64,000 bases of DNA from Mycolicibacterium litorale (GTDB lineage Bacteria; Actinomycetota; Actinomycetes; Mycobacteriales; Mycobacteriaceae). A program made the position numbers and the translations under genes. The DNA lies in NCBI GenBank assembly GCA_002007745.1, contig CP019882.1, forward strand, positions 62,001 through 126,000. The letters are read 5' to 3'. Numbering within the stretch: the first letter of the stretch is position 1; every line of letters starts with the position of its first letter. The notes below the pieces were generated by a model that saw nothing but the letters and a program-made list of their open reading frames with translations, was not told the DNA's origin and did not search any database. This document shows positions 1 to 8,317 of the stretch, piece after piece.

Positions 1-345
1 TACTACTTCGTCCGGCGTGGCCGCTACGCCGTCCGGGAGATCTTCGTGCCGCACGGCGGGGTGTACGGCACCTGGGGCTGGCGCGGGCTGGCCGCCTACG
101 GCGTGGGCATCGCCGCGATGATCCCGTTCGTCGTCACCGTCTGGTACACCGGGCCGGTGGCCGCGGCGATGGGTGGCGTGGATATCGCCCTGTTCGTCGG
201 ACTGTTCGCCTCCGCCGTCGCCTACATCGTGATGGCCCGCTCGTTGGACCTGGCCGCCGAACACGCCAAAGCCGACGACGACGCCCGCGAACACGGCATC
301 GAAGCCGTCACGTTCGCCGGCCGCGCCGCTCCTGCCGAAAGCTAG
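1..345 (+). CDS. NCS1 family nucleobase/cation symporter, C-terminal fragment
   Basis: The reading frame is open from the first base of the window, so only the last 114 residues are present. The fragment starts in a cytoplasmic loop (YYFVRRGRYAV), the style seen before the last helices of NCS1 permeases. Two hydrophobic segments follow, around residues 35-60 and 65-85, then a hydrophilic tail rich in Ala, Asp and Glu. NCS1 proteins import purines, pyrimidines, hydantoins or allantoin with Na+ or H+. The substrate cannot be told from this fragment. The family call rests on the loop style and the helix pattern. Confidence 0.7.
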   Translation, partial: YYFVRRGRYAVREIFVPHGGVYGTWGWRGLAAYGVGIAAMIPFVVTVWYTGPVAAAMGGVDIALFVGLFASAVAYIVMARSLDLAAEHAKADDDAREHGIEAVTFAGRAAPAES

Positions 346-350
346 GCCGG

Positions 351-1430
351 TTAGAGCTGTCCGTTGTGACAGAAGCGGTTCCCGCCGGCGCGCTTGGCCT
401 GGTACATGGCGTCGTCAGCCGCCCGGATCAGGTCGTCGACGAGCTGGAGGTTGGGGACGGCCGTGTCACCCTCGAGCGGCGCGCTGGCTGTGCCGACACT
501 GGCGGTGACCGGTGCCGGTATGTCGGCGATGGCCTGGCGCAGCCGCTCGGCGTGAACCGTCGGCGCCGGATGGCGGGCGACGTCGGCGATGAGGAACTCC
601 TCTCCCCCGGCCCGGCCGATCACCGCGGAGCGACGGCAGGCCTTCTCCAGCGCGGCGCTCACCCCGATCAGGGCGGCGTCGCCGGCGGCGTGGCCCTGGG
701 TGTCGTTGAGCTGCTTGAAGTTGTCGAGATCGATCATCGTGATCATCAGATGTGCGCCGGTGCCGTGGTGGCGCACCATCAGTTCGTAGACCGAGTAGTG
801 GAACGACCGCCGATTGTGCAGCCCGGTCAGTGGGTCACGGCCCGAGCTGCGCAGGTCGACACGCAACGTGCGCACCAGCGACTCGATACCGAACGGCAGG
901 CCGATGTTGAGCGCCGCCACGATCGCCACGGCGGCTGCCGCCAGGTACACATCACCGGTGGTGGAGACGACGCGGCCGGCCAGCACCACGGCGCAGATCG
1001 CGGCCACGGCCCCGTTGAGGATCACCTCGCGCCGAGTGTGGAAGTAGGCGACGAACCCGCCGATCACCGCGAACGTGGCGCAGCCCATCAACCCCACGTA
1101 GGCGTTCGAGAACGACAGGCAGGCCGCGGCAATGGTGGCGGTCGAGGTGAGCGAGAACACCGTCGACTGCTGACGGGTGGGCCAGTGCAGGAGGAACGGC
1201 ACCGCGGCGACGGTCGCCAATCCGGCGGCCACGAAACAGATAGTGGTCGTGAGCCGGTTGCCGGGTCCCTCGGGGCTGAACGTCATCAAGGCCGTCGACC
1301 CAGCCAGCAGCGCGGTGGCAGTGAAGATCATCACCCGCCAAAGCCGCTGCAGACCGCGGTCGTGCAGGTAGGCGCTGATCCAGTCGTACTGGTCGGCCTG
1401 ACGGCCCGGCGCACGTCCCCACCGAGCCAT
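351..1430 (-). CDS. membrane diguanylate cyclase (GGDEF domain)
   Basis: A 359-residue protein with about six hydrophobic segments in residues 25-190 followed by a GGDEF domain. Visible catalytic features are RDPLTGLHNRRSF at the start of the domain, MIDLDNFKQLND for metal binding and GGEEF as the signature. It should make c-di-GMP from two GTP at the inner membrane face. The RxxD inhibitory site expected five residues before the signature reads RRSA, so product feedback may be lost. The ATG is chosen because GGGAG lies about 8 bases upstream; a longer open frame exists but has no domain-like sequence. A second GGDEF gene lies close by on the other strand. Confidence 0.88.
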   Translation of the reverse strand: MARWGRAPGRQADQYDWISAYLHDRGLQRLWRVMIFTATALLAGSTALMTFSPEGPGNRLTTTICFVAAGLATVAAVPFLLHWPTRQQSTVFSLTSTATIAAACLSFSNAYVGLMGCATFAVIGGFVAYFHTRREVILNGAVAAICAVVLAGRVVSTTGDVYLAAAAVAIVAALNIGLPFGIESLVRTLRVDLRSSGRDPLTGLHNRRSFHYSVYELMVRHHGTGAHLMITMIDLDNFKQLNDTQGHAAGDAALIGVSAALEKACRRSAVIGRAGGEEFLIADVARHPAPTVHAERLRQAIADIPAPVTASVGTASAPLEGDTAVPNLQLVDDLIRAADDAMYQAKRAGGNRFCHNGQL

Positions 1431-1547
1431 CAACCACTCCCACAATCTGCCCGGGAACTGCCGCGAATAGTTGCCCCGCCAATCTTGCCAGCGCTTTCTG
1501 GCAACCGCCGCAGCGGCCCGTCGCCCGCCGCCAGCTACCCTGGCCGG

Positions 1548-1814
1548 GTGGGCACTCAACAGGTTGCCGGCGGCGTCGTCCACGACCTTCCCGCCGACCT
1601 GCGCGCGGCGCTGGTGGCCAATGACACCGCGCTCGCGGCGTGGAACGACATCACACCGCTGGCCCGCAACGAGTTCATCTGTTGGGTCGAGGACGCCAAG
1701 CAGGACGCTACCCGTGCGCGCCGGATCCGGCGCACGCAGGAGGAACTGGAAGAGGGCAAACGCCGGCCCTGCTGCTGGCCGGGCTGCAAGCACCGGGAGC
1801 GTACCGGCAGGTAA
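1548..1814 (+). CDS. YdeI/OmpD-associated-like small protein
   Basis: An 88-residue protein with the block LTPLARNEFICWVEDAK in slightly altered form, then an Arg-rich stretch and CCWPGCKHR at the C-terminus. This pattern is found in the short YdeI / OmpD-associated family, whose biochemical role is not settled. The GTG start is supported by a -10 box TACCCT (1536-1541) ending six bases before it, so the mRNA is probably leaderless. It is divergent from the GGDEF gene to its left and followed by a second GGDEF gene on its own strand. Confidence 0.7.
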   Translation: MGTQQVAGGVVHDLPADLRAALVANDTALAAWNDITPLARNEFICWVEDAKQDATRARRIRRTQEELEEGKRRPCCWPGCKHRERTGR

Positions 1815-1862
1815 CCGACCGGCCCACAGCTGGCAAACTTGCATGCGGCCATAATGGCGGTC

Positions 1863-2822
1863 ATGGGTCGGTCGGCCGCGGGGCAGCGCGAGGAGCTGTG
1901 GCGCCGCCAGATGCTGATCGTCTACGCGCTGTTCGTGGCCGGGGTGTATTGGCTGGCGGTGCTGTCGTCGCTCACCGACACCACACCGGAGGACACCCGC
2001 GGCGAAGTCGCGGCCGCGGTACTCGGAGTCGCCGGATTCGTGTTGTGTCTGGCACCCCCGCTGCGCGGGTGGCGTTACGTCGCGGCACTGGCCTGCGTCA
2101 GCGCCGCTCCGGTGACGGCGCTGTTCTTCCACGACAATCTGGCGGCACAGGTGTGGTCGCTGATCCCCTTGATGTTCCTCGGTGTATTCGTCCGGACCTG
2201 GCACGGGCCCGGGGTGAGCCGCGGCTATGTGCTGGCGGTCGGGCTGGCCGCGTCGGTGGGTCTAGTGTGTGCCCCGGCTCCCTCACCAAGGCTGTGGCCG
2301 CTGTTGTTCATTCTGTCGATTGGCGGGGCGGCCGAGGTGTTCGGGTTGAGCCACGCCGTCCTGCGCGACGCCGCCGACCGCGATCCGCTGACCGGGGTGT
2401 GGAACCGGGCCGGATTCGATCGACGGGCGGACGCGCTGATCACCGCCGGCGCCCGAAAGGGACATCAGCTGGCCGTCCTGCTGCTCGATGTCGACGATTT
2501 CAAGCTCATCAACGACACTGACGGGCACGCCGCCGGAGACCGGGTCCTGGTCGGCCTAACCCGGCGATGGCAGGCCCAGCTACCGCGCACCGCACTGATC
2601 GGCCGCCTGGGCGGCGACGAATTCGTGGTCCTGCTACCCGGTCACGGCGACGCCGACGCCCGTCGGATCGCCGGGGCCTTGGCAGATGCCAGTGCTGTGC
2701 GGGTCACCGTCGGCGTCGCCGTGGGCCGGCCGACGGGAGCGACGGATTTCACCGCTCTGCTCGCCGACGCGGACGCGGAACTCTACCGGCGCAAACGAGA
2801 GCGCAAGGCGCCCGCCGACTGA
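1863..2822 (+). CDS. membrane diguanylate cyclase (GGDEF domain)
   Basis: A 319-residue protein with about five or six hydrophobic segments in residues 15-165, then a GGDEF domain with [32 protein letters not shown] and an intact LGGDEF signature. It should synthesise c-di-GMP. As in its neighbour, no RxxD feedback site precedes the signature. A -10 box CATAAT (1850-1855) ends seven bases before this ATG, which favours a leaderless start here; the ATG at 1854 lies inside that box and is less likely. It ends three bases from the convergent TetR gene. Confidence 0.86.
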   Translation: MGRSAAGQREELWRRQMLIVYALFVAGVYWLAVLSSLTDTTPEDTRGEVAAAVLGVAGFVLCLAPPLRGWRYVAALACVSAAPVTALFFHDNLAAQVWSLIPLMFLGVFVRTWHGPGVSRGYVLAVGLAASVGLVCAPAPSPRLWPLLFILSIGGAAEVFGLSHAVLRDAADRDPLTGVWNRAGFDRRADALITAGARKGHQLAVLLLDVDDFKLINDTDGHAAGDRVLVGLTRRWQAQLPRTALIGRLGGDEFVVLLPGHGDADARRIAGALADASAVRVTVGVAVGRPTGATDFTALLADADAELYRRKRERKAPAD

Positions 2823-2825
2823 CCG

Positions 2826-3431
2826 TCACGCCTCGGCGGACAGCCCCCGCAGCAACACCGCCAGACCGAACTCGAAGGCGTCGTCGGCGCGATCGTCCTT
2901 GCCGATGCCGGTGGCCAATGCGGCCGCGAATTCCGGGCCAACCTCCTCCCCGGAGTGCCACGGTTCGTCCGGTGCGGCGACGTCCAACGCCGAACCCAAC
3001 ACGAAGCAGTCCATCAGCGTGATCACCCGCAGGGTGTCGGCGGGGCCGAAGCCGGCGCGGCGCAGCGTCACCGCGAGCACGTTGTACATCTGCATCGCAT
3101 GGCTGCTGTTCACCGGATACGCCGTCAACAACGGGATGAGCCGCGGATAGCGCGCGAAGCTGCGCCGGTAGGAGCGCAGGAGGTCGGCCACCACCGCGGT
3201 CCACGGCCGGTCCGGTTGGTCGTCGGGCAACTGCACCTCGGACATGGCCCGCTCGCGCAGCAACTCCACGATCTGGTCGCGGCCGGCCACGTGGTTGTAC
3301 AGCGACGACGGGCTGACATGCAGTTTTCGGGCCAAATCGGGCATGGTGAAGCCACCGGTCGCGGCCACCAGCTCCATCGCCGCCGACGCGATGCGTTCGG
3401 TGGAAAGCAGTGGCGAGGGTGGCCGGCCCAT
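2826..3431 (-). CDS. TetR family transcriptional regulator
   Basis: A 201-residue regulator. An N-terminal TetR helix-turn-helix (about residues 10-55; FTMPDLARKLHVSPSSLYNHV) is followed by an all-helical ligand-binding domain of the TetR_C type. It is divergent from an amidohydrolase/permease operon, with a perfect inverted repeat in the gap, so it most likely represses that operon and itself. The ligand is unknown; a substrate or product of the amidohydrolase is a reasonable guess. Confidence 0.88.
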   Translation of the reverse strand: MGRPPSPLLSTERIASAAMELVAATGGFTMPDLARKLHVSPSSLYNHVAGRDQIVELLRERAMSEVQLPDDQPDRPWTAVVADLLRSYRRSFARYPRLIPLLTAYPVNSSHAMQMYNVLAVTLRRAGFGPADTLRVITLMDCFVLGSALDVAAPDEPWHSGEEVGPEFAAALATGIGKDDRADDAFEFGLAVLLRGLSAEA

Positions 3432-3473
3432 GAATTCGGCTTTCTCTTGCGAAGAATTATGCGCGAGTTCACA

Positions 3474-3497
3474 CTAAACGAATCGTATTCGTTTTAG
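3474..3497. promoter_or_regulatory. TetR operator (inverted repeat)
   Basis: AAACGAAT (3476-3483) and ATTCGTTT (3487-3494) form perfect 8-base arms around a 3-base centre, with CT and TAG outside. The site sits between a TetR gene and a divergent operon, immediately upstream of the AGGAG ribosome site of the leader ORF. Binding there would block transcription or early elongation of the operon. The assignment to this TetR is by position. Confidence 0.7.
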
Positions 3498-3504
3498 GAG
3501 CTGA

Positions 3505-3600
3505 ATGATCACCCTGACCGCCCCTGCATCCGAGCCGCCGTCGCGCTCGGTTGTCCTCGCCGAGTCGGCCGGCCACCCCGTGACGGACGTGGTCCGGTGA
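3505..3600 (+). CDS. 31-residue leader ORF, overlaps the amidohydrolase start
   Basis: An ATG with a strong ribosome site (TAGGAG, 4 bases before) opens a 31-codon frame that ends in GTGA, where the GTG is the start of the amidohydrolase. The peptide begins MITLTAPASEPPSRS and has no recognisable domain. The amidohydrolase GTG has no good ribosome site of its own, so translation of the leader probably delivers ribosomes to it by coupling. It could also be a remnant of an older N-terminus, although the downstream protein looks complete. Confidence 0.55.
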   Translation: MITLTAPASEPPSRSVVLAESAGHPVTDVVR

Positions 3601-5252
3601 GCGCGACCCTGCTCACCGGTGGAGTCGTGTGGACCGGTACCGGCGACGAGTCCGATGCCCTGCTGATCGTCGACGGGCTGGTACGCGCGCTCGGTGACCA
3701 GGCCCGCGAGCTGGCGGCCGGGCTGGACTGCGAGCACGTGGACCTCGAAGGCGGATTCGTCATGCCGTCCTTCGGCGACGGCCACGCGCATCCTCTCTAC
3801 GGCGGCTTGGAGGCGGTCGGCCCCGCGGTGCGCGGATGCGCGACGATCGATGAAATCGTCACGGCGGTCAAGGTTTACGCCGAAGATCATCCCGACGAAG
3901 AATGGATCGTCGGCGCGTCCTACGACGGCAGCCTTGCCCCCGGCGGACTGTTCGACGCCAAGTGGCTGGACGCGGCGGTACCGGATCGCCCCGTTGTCCT
4001 GCGGGCCTGGGACTACCACACCTTGTGGGTCAACACTGCGGCGCTGGAGCGGGCGGGCATCACCCCAGACACCCCGGACCCGGTGCTCGGCGAAATCCCG
4101 CACCGGCCCGACGGGACAGTACTGGGCACGCTGCGGGAATGGGGCGCAACGGATTTGGTGATGTCGGTGATGCCGGCCCGCGACGAGCAACAGCGCATCG
4201 CCGCACTCGGCACCGCAGCCGACTACTTCCTGGCCCGCGGCGTGACGTGGGTACAGGACGCCTGGGTCGAACCCGGTGACGTCGCCACCTACGTCGCCGC
4301 CGCGCGTCAGGATGCGTTGCGGATGCGGTTCAACCTTGCGCTGTACGCCGATCCACGCCACTTCGATTCGCAGATCGAGCAGTTCGCCGAGTCCCGACGC
4401 GCCGTGCAGGAGGCTGGCTCACCCCTGCTGACCGCGCAGACCGTGAAGTTCTTCGCCGACGGTGTGGTGGAGAACGAGACCGGGGCACTGTTGGCCCCGT
4501 ACTGCTCGGGGCTGCACGATCATTCCGGCGGGGCGCCGCGTAGCGGCGCGGGAGACAACCTGGGCATGCGCAACTGGGAGGGCGATTCGCTGGCCGAGGC
4601 GGCCCGTCGTGTCGACGAGCTCGGGCTGCAGATCCACATCCACGCCATCGGCGACGCCGCAGTGCGCCAAGCGCTCGACGCTATCGACTATGTGCAGGCG
4701 CGCAACGGAAAACGAGATCGCCGACCGGTGATCGCCCACGTCCAACTGGTGGATCAGGCCGACATCGAGCGGTTCGCCGCACTGGACGTCATCCCCAACA
4801 TGCAACCGCTGTGGGCGCAGATGGACGCGCTGATGACGGTGCTGACCATCCCGCGCCTGGGTGTCGAACGCTCCGACCGGCAGTACCAGATGCAAACCCT
4901 CAACCGCACGGGAGCGGCGCTGGCCTTCGGATCGGACTGGCCGGTGTCGTCGGGAGCGCCGCTGGACGGCATCGCCGTGGCCACCTCACGTCGCACCGCC
5001 GAAGGCCACCCCGAGGGCGGCTGGACCCCACACGAGATCGTCCCGATCGAGCGGGCGCTGTCGTCCTACAGCGCGGCCGTCGCCTACCAAGCGTTCGCCG
5101 AAGACCACTGGGGCCGGCTCACACCCGGAGCCAGCGCCGATTTCGTCTGGTTGCACCGTGACCCGCGCGCCACCCCGGCGCTCGACCTGCCCGCCCTGCC
5201 CATCCGAGCGACCTACCTGCGCGGTCGCGCCGCCTACACCAGCGCCAGCTAG
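3597..5252 (+). CDS. YtcJ-like metal-dependent amidohydrolase
   Basis: A 551-residue protein of the amidohydrolase_3 / YtcJ type. Metal-ligand motifs are visible: GDGHAHP near residue 60, IHIHAIGDAA near residue 345, a conserved His in IAHVQLV and the Asp of GSDWPVSSG near residue 440. Family members hydrolyse N-acyl, formamide or cyclic amide bonds, and the substrate here is unknown. The gene overlaps the leader ORF by four bases and is followed after 10 bases by an amino acid/polyamine permease, which suggests uptake and hydrolysis of one nitrogenous compound under TetR control. Confidence 0.85.
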   Translation: MSATLLTGGVVWTGTGDESDALLIVDGLVRALGDQARELAAGLDCEHVDLEGGFVMPSFGDGHAHPLYGGLEAVGPAVRGCATIDEIVTAVKVYAEDHPDEEWIVGASYDGSLAPGGLFDAKWLDAAVPDRPVVLRAWDYHTLWVNTAALERAGITPDTPDPVLGEIPHRPDGTVLGTLREWGATDLVMSVMPARDEQQRIAALGTAADYFLARGVTWVQDAWVEPGDVATYVAAARQDALRMRFNLALYADPRHFDSQIEQFAESRRAVQEAGSPLLTAQTVKFFADGVVENETGALLAPYCSGLHDHSGGAPRSGAGDNLGMRNWEGDSLAEAARRVDELGLQIHIHAIGDAAVRQALDAIDYVQARNGKRDRRPVIAHVQLVDQADIERFAALDVIPNMQPLWAQMDALMTVLTIPRLGVERSDRQYQMQTLNRTGAALAFGSDWPVSSGAPLDGIAVATSRRTAEGHPEGGWTPHEIVPIERALSSYSAAVAYQAFAEDHWGRLTPGASADFVWLHRDPRATPALDLPALPIRATYLRGRAAYTSAS

Positions 5253-5262
5253 AGGAGTACCG

Positions 5263-6633
5263 ATGACCGTCCCCACCAACGCCTCCGCGGGCAACCCGCT
5301 GTTCGAGGAACACGAAGGCCACCTGCAGCGTGCCCTCGGCCTGCCGTCGCTGGTCCTCTTCGGCCTGGTGTACATGGTTCCGCTGACCGTCTTCACCACC
5401 TACGGAATCGTCACCGAGACCACCGGCGGCCGGCTGCCGCTGGCCTACGTGGTCACCCTGATCGCGATGGTGTTCACCGCCGTGTCCTATGCCAGGATGT
5501 CGGTCGCCTATCCGGTCGCGGGCTCGTCATACACCTATGCGCAGAAGAGCTTCGGTGCCCCCGTCGGCTTCCTGGCCGGGTGGTCGCTGTTGCTGGACTA
5601 TCTGTTCCTGCCGATGATCAATTACCTGGTGATCGGGATCTACCTGGCGGCCGCCATACCCGCCGTGCCGGCATGGGTGTTCATCGTCGTCGCGATCGCG
5701 ATCGTGACTGTGCTCAACATCGTCGGCATCGTGTCGGTGGCCCGAGCCAACTTCCTCATCATCGCCATCCAGACCATCTTCATCGTCACCTTCGTGATCC
5801 TGGGTGTGGCCAAGGTCTTCGGCCACGGCAATGTCGACATCGCCGCCCCGTTCACCGGCGACGGCAGCGCGCCCGGCTTTTCGCCGATCTTCGCCGGGGC
5901 GGCAGTCCTGTGCCTGTCCTTCCTCGGCTTCGACGCCGTCTCCACCCTGTCCGAGGAGGCCAAGGCGCCCAAACGCGATGTTCCGCGGGCGATCCTGATC
6001 GCCACGCTGGTGTCAGGCGTCATCTTCATCGTGCTGTCCTACGTCTCTCAGCTGGTGTTCCCGTCCAACAAATTCGCCGACGTCGACTCCGGGTCGCTGG
6101 ATGTCATGCTGGCTGCCGGCGGGCAGTTCCTGTCGGCGTTCTTCACCGCGGCGTACGTGGCGGGCGCGCTCGGCTCGGCCCTGACCTCGCAGGCCTCGGT
6201 GGCGCGCATTCTGTTCGCCATGGGCCGCGACGGTATCCTGCCGCGCCGGGTGTTCGGCCATGTCTCGGAACGGTTCAGCACCCCGGTGTACGCGATCTTG
6301 GTGGTCAGCGTGGTGTCGCTGCTGGCTTTGGTGATCGACCTGGCGATCTTGGCTTCGGTGATCAGCTTCGGTGCACTCGTCGCGTTCTCCGCCGTGAATC
6401 TGTCGGTGATCAAGCACTACTTCGTCGACCTCAAGGAGCGTCAGGGCACCCAGCTGCTGACCAGCCTGATCTTCCCCATCATCGGTTTCGTCCTGACGGT
6501 GTGGTTGTGGACCAGCCTGGACGGGCTCGCGCTCACCATCGGGTTGTGCTGGCTGGCAATCGGATTCATCTGGCTGCTCGGCGTGACCCGCGGCTTCCGG
6601 CGGCCCACACCGGTCCTGGACATCGAGGAGTGA
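5263..6633 (+). CDS. APC family amino acid/polyamine permease
   Basis: A 456-residue membrane protein with about 12 hydrophobic segments. The first helix carries GLVYMVPLTVFTTYGI, and the pattern AVLCLSFLGFDAVSTLSEEA in helix 6 is typical of the APC superfamily, close to the putrescine importer-like branch. GAGGAG lies a few bases before the ATG. It is the last gene of the amidohydrolase operon and probably imports the substrate of that enzyme. Substrate specificity cannot be read from sequence alone. Confidence 0.86.
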   Translation: MTVPTNASAGNPLFEEHEGHLQRALGLPSLVLFGLVYMVPLTVFTTYGIVTETTGGRLPLAYVVTLIAMVFTAVSYARMSVAYPVAGSSYTYAQKSFGAPVGFLAGWSLLLDYLFLPMINYLVIGIYLAAAIPAVPAWVFIVVAIAIVTVLNIVGIVSVARANFLIIAIQTIFIVTFVILGVAKVFGHGNVDIAAPFTGDGSAPGFSPIFAGAAVLCLSFLGFDAVSTLSEEAKAPKRDVPRAILIATLVSGVIFIVLSYVSQLVFPSNKFADVDSGSLDVMLAAGGQFLSAFFTAAYVAGALGSALTSQASVARILFAMGRDGILPRRVFGHVSERFSTPVYAILVVSVVSLLALVIDLAILASVISFGALVAFSAVNLSVIKHYFVDLKERQGTQLLTSLIFPIIGFVLTVWLWTSLDGLALTIGLCWLAIGFIWLLGVTRGFRRPTPVLDIEE

Positions 6634-6684
6634 CCGTCGGGTGAACGGCCCACCCTGGCAGCGGACTCGCAGTATCCTCACAGG

Positions 6685-6960
6685 GTGACTGTTCGGGTGC
6701 GACTTGCCAGGGTGCTGTTCGCCGGCGCCTGCGGTGCATTGTCCGTCGCGGCCCCCGTGGTGGCGGCGGCCCCGGCGAGCGCCTGCCCGATCGGTCATCT
6801 GTCCGACCCGATCACCGGGCAGTGCTTCGTCGCCAACGGGGTGCCGTCTGTCGGCGGAATCCCGTGTATCCCCGGCAAATCGGTAGGCACCTGTCTGGGC
6901 ATCCTGCAGAACCAGTCGCCGCGCGGTGGCGGTCCCCCGGTCGGTGGCTTCTGGCCCTGA
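6685..6960 (+). CDS. small secreted cysteine-containing protein
   Basis: A 91-residue protein with an N-terminal signal peptide: VRVRLAR, then a hydrophobic core, then a cleavage site after ASA near residue 33. The mature part is about 58 residues with four Cys and a Gly/Pro-rich end, so two disulfides are likely. A -10 box TATCCT (6673-6678) ends six bases before the GTG, indicating a leaderless mRNA. No function is recognised; small exported proteins of this style are common in mycobacteria. Confidence 0.65.
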   Translation: MTVRVRLARVLFAGACGALSVAAPVVAAAPASACPIGHLSDPITGQCFVANGVPSVGGIPCIPGKSVGTCLGILQNQSPRGGGPPVGGFWP

Positions 6961-7005
6961 CGCCCGCGCCCTGCAAGAAGGTCTTGGCTGTGTGACGATT
7001 GCGCG

Positions 7006-8229
7006 GTGCGGGGGGTCGTTCGTTGCCCATTTGGGCTTCAGTCGGTAGCTGCTGTCGCGGTGGGGGCGGCGCTCGTCGCCGTGTCCTCAGGTGGTACGCC
7101 TGCCTCAGCGAGACTGCCACCGGCTGCTGCGGCGTTACGGTTGATGGCCACCACCACCGATGCACTGATCATGGCCGGGACCGGCATGCCGGTCGTCGAT
7201 CAAGCCTGGGTCGATATCGCGATGAACCACTACATTGCCCCGACCGTCGGCGGCGCCTTCACCGCCACGCCGGTGGTCACCCCATCCCAGTTCTATCCCT
7301 TCACCGGCCCGACCGACTTGACACTCAACCTCTCTGTGGCAGAGGGCTTGTCGATCATCGATGGCCACATCAAGGCGGCCGGGGCCAAACCCGAAACCGA
7401 CCCCACCACGCCGATCGTCGTCTTCGGCTACTCCCAGAGTGCCGTCATCGCGACGTTCGAGAAGCGACAGCTGGCGACCCGTGCGGCGCAGGGAGAGTCG
7501 GTGGCTGCGGTCGAGTTCATATTGGCCGCCAACCCCAACCGGCCCAACGGCGGCCTCAGCGCGCGCTTTCCCGGACTGACCGCCTTCAAAGGCTGGACGT
7601 TCAGCGAAGCTACGCCGACCGACACCCCGTTCCATACGGTCGACATCGCCAAGCAGTACGACTTCTTCGCCGATTTCCCTCGCTACCCGGCCAACCTGCT
7701 GGCCGACCTCAACGTGCTGATCGGCCTTGTGTACGGCACCCACAACTATGCGACGGCGACCCTGGACCCCACCGCGCCCGGATACCACCCCGACACCGTC
7801 GTCCAGCAGTTGGGCGACACCACCTACTACTTCATCCCAGCCGACACGCTCCCATTGCTGCTCCCTCTGCATGACCTCGGCGTCGACCCGCGCGTTCTCG
7901 ACGCGATCGAACCGGTGCTGAGGGTGCTCGTCGAAGCCGGTTACGACCGCACCACTGCGTACGGAGAACCCGCTCCGGCCGAACTCTTCCCCCGATCGAC
8001 GTCAGCACGCTCAAGCAGCAGCTGCGGGCAGCGGTCGAACAGGGCGCGGCAATCTGGAATGCCGAGGCGCCAGTTCCCGCTGCGCCGACCACAGCCCGGG
8101 TCAGGACAAAGCAACATCCAAGTCCGCACCGGCCCAACCCGACAGCCGCGGCAGTCAGGCCGGATACGCTGCGCGCGAAAGGATCTCGGACCTTCCGCGG
8201 CGGCTCACCGCCGCCTTCGCAGCGGGTGA
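7006..8229 (+). CDS. PE-PPE domain alpha/beta hydrolase, C-terminus frameshifted
   Basis: An N-terminal signal segment (to about residue 36) leads into a PE-PPE domain, a serine hydrolase fold found in mycobacterial exported lipases. The nucleophile motif is GYSQS with Ser143, and NPNRPNGG and YGTHNY follow as in the family. After about residue 328 the frame turns to low-complexity Arg/Ser-rich sequence. Adding one base in the C run at 7989-7993 restores a plausible tail (IDVSTLKQQLRAAVEQGAAI) that would end at 8276. The hydrolase domain itself is intact. It has no PE or PPE N-terminal domain. Confidence 0.8.
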   Translation: MRGVVRCPFGLQSVAAVAVGAALVAVSSGGTPASARLPPAAAALRLMATTTDALIMAGTGMPVVDQAWVDIAMNHYIAPTVGGAFTATPVVTPSQFYPFTGPTDLTLNLSVAEGLSIIDGHIKAAGAKPETDPTTPIVVFGYSQSAVIATFEKRQLATRAAQGESVAAVEFILAANPNRPNGGLSARFPGLTAFKGWTFSEATPTDTPFHTVDIAKQYDFFADFPRYPANLLADLNVLIGLVYGTHNYATATLDPTAPGYHPDTVVQQLGDTTYYFIPADTLPLLLPLHDLGVDPRVLDAIEPVLRVLVEAGYDRTTAYGEPAPAELFPRSTSARSSSSCGQRSNRARQSGMPRRQFPLRRPQPGSGQSNIQVRTGPTRQPRQSGRIRCARKDLGPSAAAHRRLRSG

Positions 8230-8317
8230 TACCGCGTCGGCACGGCAACCTTCAGAATTCCGGGACGCGGCACTGACCCGATGGAGCACGGCAGTCACGC
8301 CGACGCCTCCGTTGTGG

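Noticed and set aside
366..1814. Long plus-strand open frame opposite the first GGDEF gene
   Set aside because: It is the antisense shadow of a clear GGDEF protein; only its last 88 codons, from the GTG at 1548, look like a real protein.
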